A stretch of DNA of 64,000 bases, from positions 3,968,001 to 4,032,000 of the forward strand of contig NC_020514.1 of assembly GCF_000347635.1 (NCBI RefSeq), in the 5' to 3' direction. Under the pieces are notes generated by a model. It was not told where the DNA came from. It did no database searches and saw only the letters and a list, made by a program, of their open reading frames with translations. Both the position numbers and the translations under genes were made by a program. The stretch is from Paraglaciecola psychrophila 170. Its GTDB lineage: Bacteria; Pseudomonadota; Gammaproteobacteria; Enterobacterales; Alteromonadaceae. Positions 9,727 through 20,517 of this stretch are shown here, piece after piece; positions within the stretch are counted from its first letter, which is position 1, and the number at the start of each line of letters is the position of its first letter.

Positions 9727-10116
9727 CTAATCTTTGGAAGATTTAATCTCGTCCTCTTCACTAGCGTGGTCTTCAATATACATATCTTTATAATATTCAG
9801 GTGGAAAACATTGTTGCTTACCATCCACCACATTTTTACATGTCAAAGTAGTTGCCAGACTCTTTTTTTCAAATAGTGGCTTGAAGCCTTCTTTAGAAAC
9901 GGGGAGTTGCGTCACTAAAGTTGTGATTAAATTAGCATCTTGCTCAAACCCCTCAATTGTGAAGAAAAGTTTTTCCTTACTTGCATCCACATTATCTCCG
10001 TCATCTCCATCATGCAACACAGACAAAATTGCCATATCAGTGGCAAACCCTAAAACTGTACAACTGTTTGCTATTAAAATAAGGCTACATAACGCTACTA
10101 TTTTTACGAATTTCAT
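9727..10116 (-). CDS. Small predicted lipoprotein of unknown function
   Basis: 129 residues from the ATG at 10116; a longer frame reaches 10155, but the shorter start places a proper signal sequence (MKFVKIVALCSLILIANSC) at the N-terminus with Cys19 as a plausible though imperfect lipobox. The body is acidic at the C-terminus (DHASEEDEIKSSKD), has a second Cys pair (LTCKNV and QQCFPPEY) and no motif I recognise. It lies downstream of the M16 protease gene, separated from it by two adjacent hairpins, so it may be read through from that gene. Confidence 0.65.
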   Translation of the reverse strand: MKFVKIVALCSLILIANSCTVLGFATDMAILSVLHDGDDGDNVDASKEKLFFTIEGFEQDANLITTLVTQLPVSKEGFKPLFEKKSLATTLTCKNVVDGKQQCFPPEYYKDMYIEDHASEEDEIKSSKD

Positions 10117-10125
10117 ATTTATCTC

Positions 10126-10175
10126 TAATGTTGAAAACATTAGCATATCCTCCAACTTCAGAGAGAAGGATATGC
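10126..10175. other. Two adjacent hairpins between the protease and lipoprotein genes
   Basis: GCATATCCT (10143-10151) pairs with AGGATATGC (10167-10175), and TAATGTT (10126-10132) pairs with AACATTA (10136-10142). They abut each other in the 71-base gap. No T-run follows on the minus strand, so they look like mRNA-processing or stabilising structures rather than a classical terminator; the second lies just upstream of the lipoprotein start and may affect its translation. Confidence 0.5.
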
Positions 10176-10187
10176 AATCACAAAAAT

Positions 10188-13085
10188 TTACTGTCTAAGT
10201 TGCTGATGGAAGCTGTCGATATCTGTGACCTTGATTACACCTTTAGGTTCAACAAAGGCTTTATCGGCAAACTTAGTACCACGCATTTGGATAAGTACCT
10301 GACCGAAATCTTTCCCCCCTTCAATACGTTTATAAAGGTTTAATACGTCTTGCAAAGTGGTTTTTTGTATTCCCGCAATCAGTCGTTCTCGGCTATCGAA
10401 TTGCCATTGCTGTTCGCGCCAGTCATCCGTAAATTTGCCCATCTCTTCGGAAAGGTTTTTTGCAGGCTGGGTTAAAGTTATCAATACACTATTTTTAATT
10501 GTCGTAAATTCTTCTAAAGTCACTGCGGCTAACTGCTCAGAAAATCCTTTGCGGAATAACGCAATTCGTTCATCTACTTCTGCCAGCCCTTTCGCGGGTG
10601 ATTGAATATAATAAGCCAGCAACATTTGTTCTCTAAATGTTTGACCAAAAAAGCCCACTGCATAGGCCAGTTGCTCTTCGGTTCTGATTTGTTTAAATAA
10701 TGCAGGGCTAATAATTTGTGATAACAGTCTTGCTGCAGCTAAATCAGCATCATTTCGCGGCGCTAAGTAGGCATTGATTAAACCTATGTCAGTCATTTCT
10801 ACGTTTTCTTGCCAGCTGAAGATTTTACCCGCTTCAACTTGCAGTACTGGCGTTTGATACACTTCGGTTATTTGACGGTTTTCAGGTAGTTTACTCAAGA
10901 CCAAATCGGACAACTCGCTCACTTGTTGTCCAGAATAATTACCAAAAGCAAATACCCGCAAGTTAGCTTGTTTTAACAACTGATCTCTAAAGACTGTCAT
11001 ATCGGAGGCTGAAATTTGGTCCACTTCAGCAAGTAATGCCTCGTCACTAAACTCGTCTAAGTTCACCATTTGACTGAATTTAGGAAATAACTGATTCATT
11101 AAAATTTGACGTTTACTGCTTTGAATATCTGACTTAAAGCTCGCTTTAAGATTAGCTAATTCATTTTCACTTATATCAAACGCTAGAATCTGTTTTAGTG
11201 CACTAGCCAACAACAGCCCTTGTTTATCAGTAAAGCCGCTAGCAGTGAGAGATAGACCATTAGATAAACTGGCATTTAATCCCATGCCTGCAGCGCCTGC
11301 TTCAGATTGAAGCTCAGTTAACTGTTGACCTAAGCCTCGGTCTAAGAGGTTAGCTAAAACATGATTTTTTGCGCTAGATTTAGTCAACCCGGTGTTTAAA
11401 TCAAGGGTCACCCGACCCTTTGGCTGCTTGAACAACGCTGAATGGCCTAGGTGTAATGTATGTCCTAGCTGTGACACGAGTTGCGCAGGTTTATCAGTAT
11501 GCGTAGCTGCGACCAATTCAAAGCTTTCTGGCATCAGACTGTTAGCTCTTGGCAAAGCTAAAGCGAACTGCAAAGACAATTGTTGCCACTTTTGCTCTAA
11601 ACCACTACTGATATCTTGCACACTGTATTTACCCGCAAAATACTCCATACTCTGCTCACCAGGTTGCTGTTTATCTATGTAAAAAATGCGCGCGTTATCC
11701 AACGTTAATTGGTCGAGTACAGCTTGGATCGCCTGAGGGTTAAAACGCTGATATTCGTAGGCACTGCTTAATACATATTCAGCAGGAATGTGTTGCAAGT
11801 CAGCAGCAATTTTCATCGCATAGTTATAATCATTGGTTTTTTCTTTAAAACGAAAACTATTGATGAGTGACTGTTTAATTTCATTGAAGTATCGTGGGTT
11901 AACGCCTTTTTCCCGCAATAACCGTAAATATTGAAGTACTGCACCCATGACGTTGTCACGATTTTGTACACCGGTTTCGGTTAAATCGATGTATAAAGTG
12001 AAACTGCCCGCATTACCATACTCATCCGCATCAAAGGTTGAATACACTGCATCACTTAATCCTGCATCACGTAAGGTTGATGCTAAAGTGCCAGGCATTT
12101 CGTTGGCCAGTAAATAGTTGACATAACCATTAGGTTTAACCGCAAATTGTTGGACATTATTTTCAATCACAAAATTCATCCGTAACTGCTTCATGTCTGT
12201 TTGCGGAATGTAATGCACCACTTTTTTCAAATGTTCGGGTTTAGCTACCGCTGCGGTCATTTTTGGACGAGGGGTATTTTTATTCGGTATTTTGCCAAAA
12301 TGCTGTTTAGCCAACTTTGTCATATCAGCAATAGGTAAATTACTGATCATCGCGCCTTTCATTAAGTTGGCGGAATAATAAGTGTTATACATATCGACCA
12401 AAGCAGCCTGTAGCTTTTTGTCTTTTTTATCCACTAACGAGTCTAGGTTGCCCCAATTGAATTGTGAAATGGGATGCTCTGGATTTAAAGTAGATCCGTT
12501 CAGTTGTTCTAAAATGACCCAATCATTAGGACTTTTCATGGTCCATTCTGAATGCACCGCATTTCGCTCTTTATCAGCATAACGTTGGTCTAACGTCGCT
12601 TCATAGAAAAATCCACTAAAGCGTGACAAGGCTTCATCATAGGCATCGTTATTAACGGCCACCATATAATTGGTGTGGTCTAACTGCGTATAAGCATTTT
12701 GACTGCCGCCATTACGGCTAACAAACTCACTATAATCACCTACAGTGGGATAACTGGAAGTGCCTAAAAATAACATATGCTCAAGATAATGGGCCAAGCC
12801 ACCAAATTCCTTGGGCTCTTGTAATGACCCAACAGCCACACTAAGGGCGGCGGCTGACTTTTCGATACTGGGATCAGAAACCAACATAATTTCTAGCTGG
12901 TTATCTAGCACTATGGACGCGTATTCACGATTATCAATAGGACTTTTGACTATTTTACTTTGCAGTTCAGGCTGAGTTGATATAACCACAGGCTTAGCTT
13001 GGTCAGTTGAGCCACAGGCATTTAACATGATGCTAGCGCCAATCAAAAGGACGAAAAAGGTGTTGCGTCCGGTTAATACGGTCAT
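10188..13085 (-). CDS. M16 family zinc protease (pitrilysin/insulinase type), lipoprotein
   Basis: 965 residues, the length of E. coli protease III (about 962). The inverted zinc motif HxxEH is at residues 99-103 (HYLEH) in the family context GGLAHYLEHMLFLGTSSYP, with the downstream Glu in the ERNAVHSEW stretch. The first 24 residues form a lipoprotein signal (IGASIMLNAC, Cys24), so the enzyme is probably anchored in the periplasm. Two M16 halves and the C-terminal inactive M16 repeats follow. It should degrade peptides; the native substrate cannot be told from sequence. It is separate from the sec operon upstream by 185 bases. Confidence 0.92.
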   Translation of the reverse strand: MTVLTGRNTFFVLLIGASIMLNACGSTDQAKPVVISTQPELQSKIVKSPIDNREYASIVLDNQLEIMLVSDPSIEKSAAALSVAVGSLQEPKEFGGLAHYLEHMLFLGTSSYPTVGDYSEFVSRNGGSQNAYTQLDHTNYMVAVNNDAYDEALSRFSGFFYEATLDQRYADKERNAVHSEWTMKSPNDWVILEQLNGSTLNPEHPISQFNWGNLDSLVDKKDKKLQAALVDMYNTYYSANLMKGAMISNLPIADMTKLAKQHFGKIPNKNTPRPKMTAAVAKPEHLKKVVHYIPQTDMKQLRMNFVIENNVQQFAVKPNGYVNYLLANEMPGTLASTLRDAGLSDAVYSTFDADEYGNAGSFTLYIDLTETGVQNRDNVMGAVLQYLRLLREKGVNPRYFNEIKQSLINSFRFKEKTNDYNYAMKIAADLQHIPAEYVLSSAYEYQRFNPQAIQAVLDQLTLDNARIFYIDKQQPGEQSMEYFAGKYSVQDISSGLEQKWQQLSLQFALALPRANSLMPESFELVAATHTDKPAQLVSQLGHTLHLGHSALFKQPKGRVTLDLNTGLTKSSAKNHVLANLLDRGLGQQLTELQSEAGAAGMGLNASLSNGLSLTASGFTDKQGLLLASALKQILAFDISENELANLKASFKSDIQSSKRQILMNQLFPKFSQMVNLDEFSDEALLAEVDQISASDMTVFRDQLLKQANLRVFAFGNYSGQQVSELSDLVLSKLPENRQITEVYQTPVLQVEAGKIFSWQENVEMTDIGLINAYLAPRNDADLAAARLLSQIISPALFKQIRTEEQLAYAVGFFGQTFREQMLLAYYIQSPAKGLAEVDERIALFRKGFSEQLAAVTLEEFTTIKNSVLITLTQPAKNLSEEMGKFTDDWREQQWQFDSRERLIAGIQKTTLQDVLNLYKRIEGGKDFGQVLIQMRGTKFADKAFVEPKGVIKVTDIDSFHQQLRQ

Positions 13086-13270
13086 AAGATTTCCTGATAT
13101 TATTACTTCGAAGATATGCAGTGTGGAAATATACCCTATTCTTAACTATAAATGGGTATCAAAAACTGTTAGAAAGTGTGTTTGTGTGGAGTGTGGGATG
13201 GATTATCACCACAGAGCATATCGGATGCCAAGCGCAGCTGCTGCGGTGAATTTTATTTTGATTTAGAAGC

Positions 13271-14212
13271 CTAAACCATAGGCTCTTGGTCAGCGCCTTC
13301 TTTCTCTATTTCAGTAGGCATTAAGTCTTCCTTGCTGATACCTAATGTTAGAGCCACTAAGCTAGCAACGTAGATTGAAGAATAAGTACCAATTACCACA
13401 CCAAATAATAAGGCTGTAGCAAAACCATGAATAGTCGCGCCGCCTACAAAGAACAAAGCAAGCAACACTAAAATGGTGGTCAAAGACGTAATAATGGTAC
13501 GGTTTAAAGTTTGTGTCAGTGAAATATTAATTATCTCTTCCGGCTCACATTTACGTACCTTGCGGAAGTTTTCACGGATACGGTCACACACTACTATTGT
13601 ATCGTTGAGTGAATAACCTATTACAGCCAGTACGGCAGCTAGTACGGTTAAATCGAACTCTAAACCTAATACTGAAAATAACCCTAAGGTAATGATGACA
13701 TCATGCGTTAGCGCTGCGACTGAACCTAGAGCAAAGCGCCATTCAAAACGTAATGCCACGTAAATAAGGATACAAATTAGCGCCACTAGCATAGCAAGTC
13801 CACCTTGTTCGGTGAGTTCATCTCCTACACTAGAGCTGACATAAGAACTACCGCGCATTTCTGCACTGCTATCTGCCTCTTTTAATACTTTAATAGCCGC
13901 GTCACCTAATTCAGAAGGCTTTACACCTTCTCGAGACGCTAAGCGTATAAGTACGTCTTGGCTACTACCAAAATTCAGAACCACTGCATCATTAAAATCT
14001 GATGCTTCTAGTTGTCTGCGAATTTGCTCTAAATCTGCAGTTTGTGTATAACCTACTTCAATTTGAGTGCCGCCAGTAAAATCTAGTCCCCAGTTCAGCT
14101 GATTAATGGCCAAAGACGTCAGCGAACCAATAATCAAAAACAGCGACAAAATAGCCGCTGGTTTTTTCAACGACATAAATTTAATAGTTTCTTTCATGTT
14201 TAATAATTGCAT
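13271..14212 (-). CDS. secF: Protein translocase subunit SecF
   Basis: 313 residues; with SecD it forms the proton-driven RND-like accessory complex that helps SecYEG move proteins across the inner membrane. Six membrane segments are expected. Family motifs are present: INQLNWGLDFTGGTQIEVGY near the N-terminus and IGYSLNDTIVVCDRIRENF in the C-terminal half. The ATG at 14212 has AGGAG 7 bases upstream; this Shine-Dalgarno sequence overlaps the secD stop, giving tight coupling. Confidence 0.96.
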   Translation of the reverse strand: MQLLNMKETIKFMSLKKPAAILSLFLIIGSLTSLAINQLNWGLDFTGGTQIEVGYTQTADLEQIRRQLEASDFNDAVVLNFGSSQDVLIRLASREGVKPSELGDAAIKVLKEADSSAEMRGSSYVSSSVGDELTEQGGLAMLVALICILIYVALRFEWRFALGSVAALTHDVIITLGLFSVLGLEFDLTVLAAVLAVIGYSLNDTIVVCDRIRENFRKVRKCEPEEIINISLTQTLNRTIITSLTTILVLLALFFVGGATIHGFATALLFGVVIGTYSSIYVASLVALTLGISKEDLMPTEIEKEGADQEPMV

Positions 14213-14222
14213 GTTGCTGCTC

Positions 14223-16067
14223 CTAAATTGACAGCTTGGTCAGACGTCTACCGCCCCACCATGCATTAACGATGACACGAGTCACAATGATCGCAGTGAA
14301 CATTGAAGTAATGATCCCGATCATCAAGGTAATAGAGAATCCTTTGATCGGACCTGTGCCTACTGCAAACAAAATCAACCCAACCAGGAAGGTCGTAATA
14401 TTGGCATCTAATATGGTTGAAAACGCACTATCGTAGCCGTAATGAATAGCTTGTTGCGGACTTCGCCCATCTTTAACTTCTTCACGTATTCGTTCAAATA
14501 TTAGTACGTTAGCATCTACAGCCATACCCACAGTTAACACTATACCTGCCATACCAGGCAACGTTAGCGCGGCAGCAGGGAACATTGACATAACGCCAAT
14601 AATCATCACTAAGTTAAGCGTCAAAGCGATATTGGCAACAAAACCAAATTTTTTGTAGTAAATTAGCATAAAAATCAGCACGGCAATAAAGCCATAAACA
14701 ATAGCTTTTGTCCCTAAGTCGATATTTTCTTGACCTAGGCTTGGACCGACTGTGCGCTCTTCAATAATTTGAATCGGTGCAATCAAAGCCCCTGCTCTTA
14801 ATAGTAATGCTAAGTCATAAGCTTCTTGCGGAGAGTCTAATCCGGTCGTTTCAAACTGATTTCCGAACACACCGTTGATAGTAGCGACACTAATGACACG
14901 CCTTTCTTCTTCAAAAATAAGCTTGTCGTCTGCGTCTCTCTCACCGGTGGTTTTAAATTCAATAAAAACCACCGCCATAGGTTTGCCCACTGCACGTTTA
15001 GTGAAGTTAAGCATCTTGGCGCCACCTTTGGAGTCAAGTGATATAGATACCTTGGGCATACCATATTGATCGACACCGCTGTTGGCATCGATAATTGAAC
15101 TACCGGCCACTATGACTTGTTTCTTAAGTAACTGCGGACCGCCTTTGTCATAAGGTAACAATTCAGATCCAGCAGGCACGCGGCCATTAATGGCATCACG
15201 CACGTCATGTTCAAGGTCTACTTCACGATATTCTAGGGTAGCTGTAGCGTTCAAAATTTCTTTGGCTTTGGCTGTGTCTTGAATACCCGGTAGTTGCACA
15301 ACGATGCGGTCAGGCCCTTGCTTTTGTACTGTTGGGTCAGACACACCTAATTGGGTTACCCTATTACGAATAATAGTGATGTTTTGCTTTACCGCGTAAT
15401 CGCGAGTCTCAGCTAGTTTTTGATCAGACATATTGGCAAAAATAACTAAACCAGTTCTTTCAACAAACACTAAGTCACGATTACGGTTTTTAAGGAAGAA
15501 CTCTGCACTATCGAGTGTTTCTTGATCGCGAAAATAAATTTCGACCCCGTCATCCAGTTGTTTTACTGTACGGTAACGAATACCTTCATCACGTAATGCG
15601 GTTTTAAAATCTCCCGCCATATCTTGTAACGTTTTAGACAGAGCTGATTTCATATCCACTTCCATTAGAAAGTGAACACCACCTCGTAAGTCCAAACCAA
15701 GTTTCATTGGTGTACCACCCAAACTTTCTAGCCAATCTGGTGTGTCAGGTGCCAAGTTCATAGCAACAATATAATTATCACCTAAAGCTTTATCGATTTT
15801 TTCGCGAGCCACTAACTGGGTATCAGAGTCCTTCAAACGAATAAGTATTTGATCGTTTTCTAGCACAATACTTTTACTGGATATATTAGCAGCAGCAAGT
15901 TCAGCTGTGACTTTTTCGACTACAGCAGCATCAAGAACCGCATTTTTTCCTGCAGATATTTGCACTGCATGATCTTCGCCATACAAATTCGGAGTGGCGT
16001 ATAAAGCACAAATGCCGATCACGAAGACCACCAAAAAGTACTTCCATAGCGGAGTTTGATTTAACAC
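14223..16067 (-). CDS. secD: Protein translocase subunit SecD
   Basis: 614 residues from a GTG start at 16067. A longer frame begins at 16091, but the GTG sits 5 bases after GGAAGGA, a strong ribosome site, and gives the family-typical N-terminus (M)LNQTPLWKYFLVVFVIG and the same length as E. coli SecD (615). Motifs include LGLDLRGGVHFLMEVDM and the C-terminal AVDANVLIFERIREE. Six membrane segments and a large periplasmic P1 domain are expected. It lies between yajC and secF; an intrinsic terminator precedes it. Confidence 0.95.
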   Translation of the reverse strand: MLNQTPLWKYFLVVFVIGICALYATPNLYGEDHAVQISAGKNAVLDAAVVEKVTAELAAANISSKSIVLENDQILIRLKDSDTQLVAREKIDKALGDNYIVAMNLAPDTPDWLESLGGTPMKLGLDLRGGVHFLMEVDMKSALSKTLQDMAGDFKTALRDEGIRYRTVKQLDDGVEIYFRDQETLDSAEFFLKNRNRDLVFVERTGLVIFANMSDQKLAETRDYAVKQNITIIRNRVTQLGVSDPTVQKQGPDRIVVQLPGIQDTAKAKEILNATATLEYREVDLEHDVRDAINGRVPAGSELLPYDKGGPQLLKKQVIVAGSSIIDANSGVDQYGMPKVSISLDSKGGAKMLNFTKRAVGKPMAVVFIEFKTTGERDADDKLIFEEERRVISVATINGVFGNQFETTGLDSPQEAYDLALLLRAGALIAPIQIIEERTVGPSLGQENIDLGTKAIVYGFIAVLIFMLIYYKKFGFVANIALTLNLVMIIGVMSMFPAAALTLPGMAGIVLTVGMAVDANVLIFERIREEVKDGRSPQQAIHYGYDSAFSTILDANITTFLVGLILFAVGTGPIKGFSITLMIGIITSMFTAIIVTRVIVNAWWGGRRLTKLSI

Positions 16068-16092
16068 AAGAAATTCCTTCCGTTCTTCCAAT

Positions 16093-16114
16093 AAAAAAGG
16101 GGCTTTACGCCCCT
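16093..16114 (-). terminator. Intrinsic terminator between yajC and secD
   Basis: On the minus strand AGGGGC-GTAAA-GCCCCT is followed by a run of Ts. It lies 16 bases after the yajC stop and upstream of the secD ribosome site, so it can terminate a fraction of tgt-yajC transcripts before secDF. Confidence 0.8.
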
Positions 16115-16129
16115 ATTCGCTATCTATAT

Positions 16130-16465
16130 TTAGATAGCCTTCATAGTACCTTTAGGCAGAACCGCTGAAACGGCTGACTTTTGAATAACGATATTAGTCG
16201 TATCATTCAAGCCAATTTCGATAAAATCTTTTTCATCAGATACTTTTATGATTTTACCGACCATGCCGCCTTGAGTTAACACTTCATCACCTTTACTTAA
16301 GGAGGTGACTAAGTTTTTGTGTTCTTTAACACGCTTAGCTTGTGGGCGATAAAGCATAAAGTAAAAAATCAAACCAAACACACCCAGCATGATCAACATT
16401 TCAAAACCACCACCGGCTGATCCACCAGCATCTTGCGCGTAGGCATTGGATATAAATAAACTCAT
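16130..16465 (-). CDS. yajC: Sec translocon accessory protein YajC
   Basis: 111 residues with one membrane segment (LIMLGVFGLIFYFMLYRPQ) and a basic/acidic cytoplasmic tail containing the family motif GDEVLTQGGMVGKIIKV. YajC associates with SecDF and the holo-translocon. It is placed as usual between tgt and secD. Confidence 0.95.
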   Translation of the reverse strand: MSLFISNAYAQDAGGSAGGGFEMLIMLGVFGLIFYFMLYRPQAKRVKEHKNLVTSLSKGDEVLTQGGMVGKIIKVSDEKDFIEIGLNDTTNIVIQKSAVSAVLPKGTMKAI

Positions 16466-16508
16466 AATTTCCCCTAATTTTTGTAAGTTTTAATTGTATT
16501 AATGCCAG

Positions 16509-17630
<1,122 letters not shown>

Positions 17631-17742
17631 TTATCTCAGCTTACCGAAAAACAGTCCGATGGCGAAACTGGATGCTAATTATGTGCGTACATATTTGAAT
17701 GCAACGCACTATTTAGCAAGCCATGCTTAAAAACGATGCGAG

Positions 17743-17774
17743 ATTATATACGAATCAGTCTTAGGTTTGAAAAC
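17743..17774 (-). promoter_or_regulatory. Probable promoter of the tgt-yajC-secDF operon
   Basis: On the minus strand a perfect TATAAT (17748-17743) lies about 115 bases upstream of tgt, with a weaker TTCAAA-like -35 element about 18 bases further up. The rest of the 375-base gap between tgt and the next gene shows nothing clear. Confidence 0.4.
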
Positions 17775-18002
17775 TTATCATCGTTAATTTGAGCTTCATT
17801 CGATAACTTAGATACCTGACACGATTTAAACCTTGGAATCAGCAGGTGCATCGACAGTGACATAGGCCTACTCTGCATACACTATTACGAGGACGCAATA
17901 AGTTAAACAACACCACTACCAACATCACTAACATAGTGGTTAAAAATCAATTATATTAGATAGCCTTAGTAAAAAGTTAATCATTCACCTTGGCTAAATC
18001 AC

Positions 18003-19055
18003 ATGATAAACAATCAGTTAGATTACTTAGACAACTCTGAAACAACGCCAAAAACTGAGCCTCCCACGTTCTTCAAGAAATACTGGCCACGTTTGCCAAC
18101 GCAGATTATTCCTTATCTACGTCACAAGTTTTCACAACTGACTCTATCCCAATGGATGTACTTGTTTGCCTGTTTATTGTTACTGGTTAACGTTGATCAA
18201 GACATCAAACAGGACTCTGAATTATTGTGGGTAGGAGCTATTGCCGGAGTGGGGCTGATTAGAGAGCTTTGGCATGTGTTTAATCGCATCTGGGAGCACA
18301 TGTTAGGTAAAGCCCTAATATTGGTGTTGTACGCCGCAACAGCTAATTTTGCTTTGGCTATATCAGCCCTTAAAATTAATGTTATTACGGGTATCGAACC
18401 TGGTCCTTTTATTTTTACATTAGGGTTTGCCACCCTGATTATGCTGCCGTTTTGGCTATTATTGAGCTCCATCATGTTTTTTTCTGTAGCTTTGGTTACT
18501 GGCAACTTGTGGCTAGTAATCGGGGTTCTGCTACGTCCATTTGGCGTCAAAATCAAAATACATTGGGAAGACAAAACATTTGTTTTAATTACCATGATAC
18601 TCAGGCTGATATTGATCCCTTACGTGATCATGGCAATTTTTTTTATGATCGTGCCCTACGCCCAGCAAATAGAGCTGTTTGAACAACCTATTGCAATGCT
18701 CAAGAAGTCTTCATCAGACGAGAGACATCAACAAGACAAACTTGACGAGCAAATAGTATTGGGCGAAACAGCGTCTAAAAACGTCAGACTCACCTTCAAC
18801 AACAGTCCGTTTAACTTACCAGTAGACGAACAAGGTCATATAAAGTGGTTAGACAAATTGATTGCAGGCTTTATTTATCACTTTGAAACGTACCCCAAAT
18901 CAGCTTGTATAAAATCTGCTCAGCAACGAAGCTTACCCATAGATGAAAATTCTATTTTACTGGTCACTGAAGACGATTCAGCTTTAGGCTATCGGTTCAT
19001 GGTTGGCCCATGTGTCGGTAATTACTCTAATGTTGAGTCACCTCAAAAAAACTGA
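18003..19055 (+). CDS. Integral membrane protein of unknown function
   Basis: 350 residues. I do not recognise the family. A polar N-terminal 50 residues is followed by about five or six hydrophobic segments between residues 55 and 225 (for example MYLFACLLLLVNV, ALILVLYAATANFALAISAL, MLPFWLLLSSIMFFSVALV, LILIPYVIMAIFFMIVPYA), then a soluble C-terminal domain of about 120 residues ending in DSALGYRFMVGPCVGNYS. A decayed copy of the last ~60 codons lies 2.3 kb downstream (21381-21555), so the gene was once duplicated. It opens the plus-strand signalling block that separates tgt from queA. Confidence 0.75.
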   Translation: MINNQLDYLDNSETTPKTEPPTFFKKYWPRLPTQIIPYLRHKFSQLTLSQWMYLFACLLLLVNVDQDIKQDSELLWVGAIAGVGLIRELWHVFNRIWEHMLGKALILVLYAATANFALAISALKINVITGIEPGPFIFTLGFATLIMLPFWLLLSSIMFFSVALVTGNLWLVIGVLLRPFGVKIKIHWEDKTFVLITMILRLILIPYVIMAIFFMIVPYAQQIELFEQPIAMLKKSSSDERHQQDKLDEQIVLGETASKNVRLTFNNSPFNLPVDEQGHIKWLDKLIAGFIYHFETYPKSACIKSAQQRSLPIDENSILLVTEDDSALGYRFMVGPCVGNYSNVESPQKN

Positions 19056-19230
19056 TAATGGGATATACAAAAATTAACTAAAGTTACATGGCCTTATTCA
19101 TTAGATAAATCATCAAGTTAATTCTGTCGAATATTATTTTACATATATTTAAATATGTAAAATCAGTTCCATTAAGTGTGAGAGTAATCTACGCTTAACT
19201 TTATAATTTAAGGGGTATCTGGATGGGCAA

Positions 19231-20517
19231 TTGTTAGTATTTTCAACTTTTATTCGTCCCAAAAATCTGTCTCAAAAAATGATGCGCGTGATTTTTTCCA
19301 TTTATTTAGGTGTAACTTGTCTTATTACAGGTATCCAATTCCTTACCGAATATTTAAAGACTCAAGATTCAATCTTAAGTGAATTGAAACAACTAGAAGA
19401 GACTGTCCGAGAACCTATTTCTTCCAGTTTATGGCAATACAACCAGAACCAGCTGGGTGTATTAGTCGCCGGACTCATCAAGATGCCCATTATCGAGGGT
19501 GTAGATATTTTCGATAAGCATGCCCAAACGATGATATCTAAGAGGTCCTTCACTCCAGTCTCAGCCCCGACATCCATTTTTGATACAAAAGCAGATTTAT
19601 CTTGGACACTAAATGATCAACAAATATTTCTTGGGTCGCTGGTACTTTACTCGTCTTCAGAAGTGGTTTTAGATCGAGTTCTATTTGGTTTTTCCTTAAT
19701 TGCCATTACCGCAATTATAAAATTATCGGTTTTATTTTGGCTGTTTATTTGGGCCTTTGATCGTTATTTGGCACGTCCTTTAAAAGAACTGATGTCGCAA
19801 GTAAATGAGGTTCAATTAAACCAAGATGTCAGTAAACGGATTATACTTTCAAACACCGATAGTAACGAACTCAGTCAACTTCAAAATCATATGAATATGA
19901 TGCTCAGTGCCATTGAGAAGGATCAGCAGCAATTACTAGAAGACGAGCAAGCCAAACGTAATTGGCTAGAGATGGCTGTCGCAAAGCGCACTGAAGAACT
20001 GCAAATTTTAAATGAAAAACTCAAAATATTAGCTAAAAATGATTCTTTGACGGGGATTTTAAATCGCGGAAGCTTTTTTGAAGCAGCAGAACATCTGCTG
20101 CTACTTTCGCAACGCCGAGAATCGCCTGCCTCTTTTATTTTGATGGATTTAGATAATTTTAAAATCGTGAACGATACCTTCGGCCATTTCAGCGGTGATA
20201 AAGTACTGATTCATTTTACACATACCATTCATACCTTTTTGAGAGAGTCTGATCTTTTTGGGAGACTTGGAGGGGAAGAATTTGGCATATTTCTCTCTGA
20301 TACTGGGATTGATGACGCCTATCAGCTAGCCGATAAATTACGACATGCCATCAGTAATTCAGCTTTGGAAATTGATGGTGAAACAATTACCTATACTGTG
20401 AGTATTGGTATTGAGTCTTCCGAGCTAAAAAACATTTCAATTGACGAGTTATTTAAAAGCGCCGATTCGAAACTATATGGGGCTAAAGATAAAGGGCGTA
20501 ATTATGTCGAAAGATAA
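19231..20517 (+). CDS. Membrane-bound diguanylate cyclase (periplasmic sensor-HAMP-GGDEF)
   Basis: 428 residues from a TTG start at 19231 (the nearby ATG at 19223 runs straight into a stop; Met17/Met18 are alternative starts). Membrane segments at about 18-36 and 151-174 bracket a ~110-residue periplasmic sensor; a HAMP-like region and coiled coil follow; the GGDEF domain occupies about 260-428. The active site is GGEEF (347-351), and an inhibitory RxxD site (RESD, 338-341) lies exactly five residues before it, so product feedback is expected. It makes cyclic di-GMP. Its end overlaps the next gene by 14 bases. Confidence 0.93.
   Translation: MLVFSTFIRPKNLSQKMMRVIFSIYLGVTCLITGIQFLTEYLKTQDSILSELKQLEETVREPISSSLWQYNQNQLGVLVAGLIKMPIIEGVDIFDKHAQTMISKRSFTPVSAPTSIFDTKADLSWTLNDQQIFLGSLVLYSSSEVVLDRVLFGFSLIAITAIIKLSVLFWLFIWAFDRYLARPLKELMSQVNEVQLNQDVSKRIILSNTDSNELSQLQNHMNMMLSAIEKDQQQLLEDEQAKRNWLEMAVAKRTEELQILNEKLKILAKNDSLTGILNRGSFFEAAEHLLLLSQRRESPASFILMDLDNFKIVNDTFGHFSGDKVLIHFTHTIHTFLRESDLFGRLGGEEFGIFLSDTGIDDAYQLADKLRHAISNSALEIDGETITYTVSIGIESSELKNISIDELFKSADSKLYGAKDKGRNYVER

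Noticed and set aside
16068..16091. ATG start for secD at 16091
   Set aside because: It adds eight residues not typical of SecD and overlaps the terminator edge; the GTG at 16067 has a strong ribosome site and the family N-terminus.
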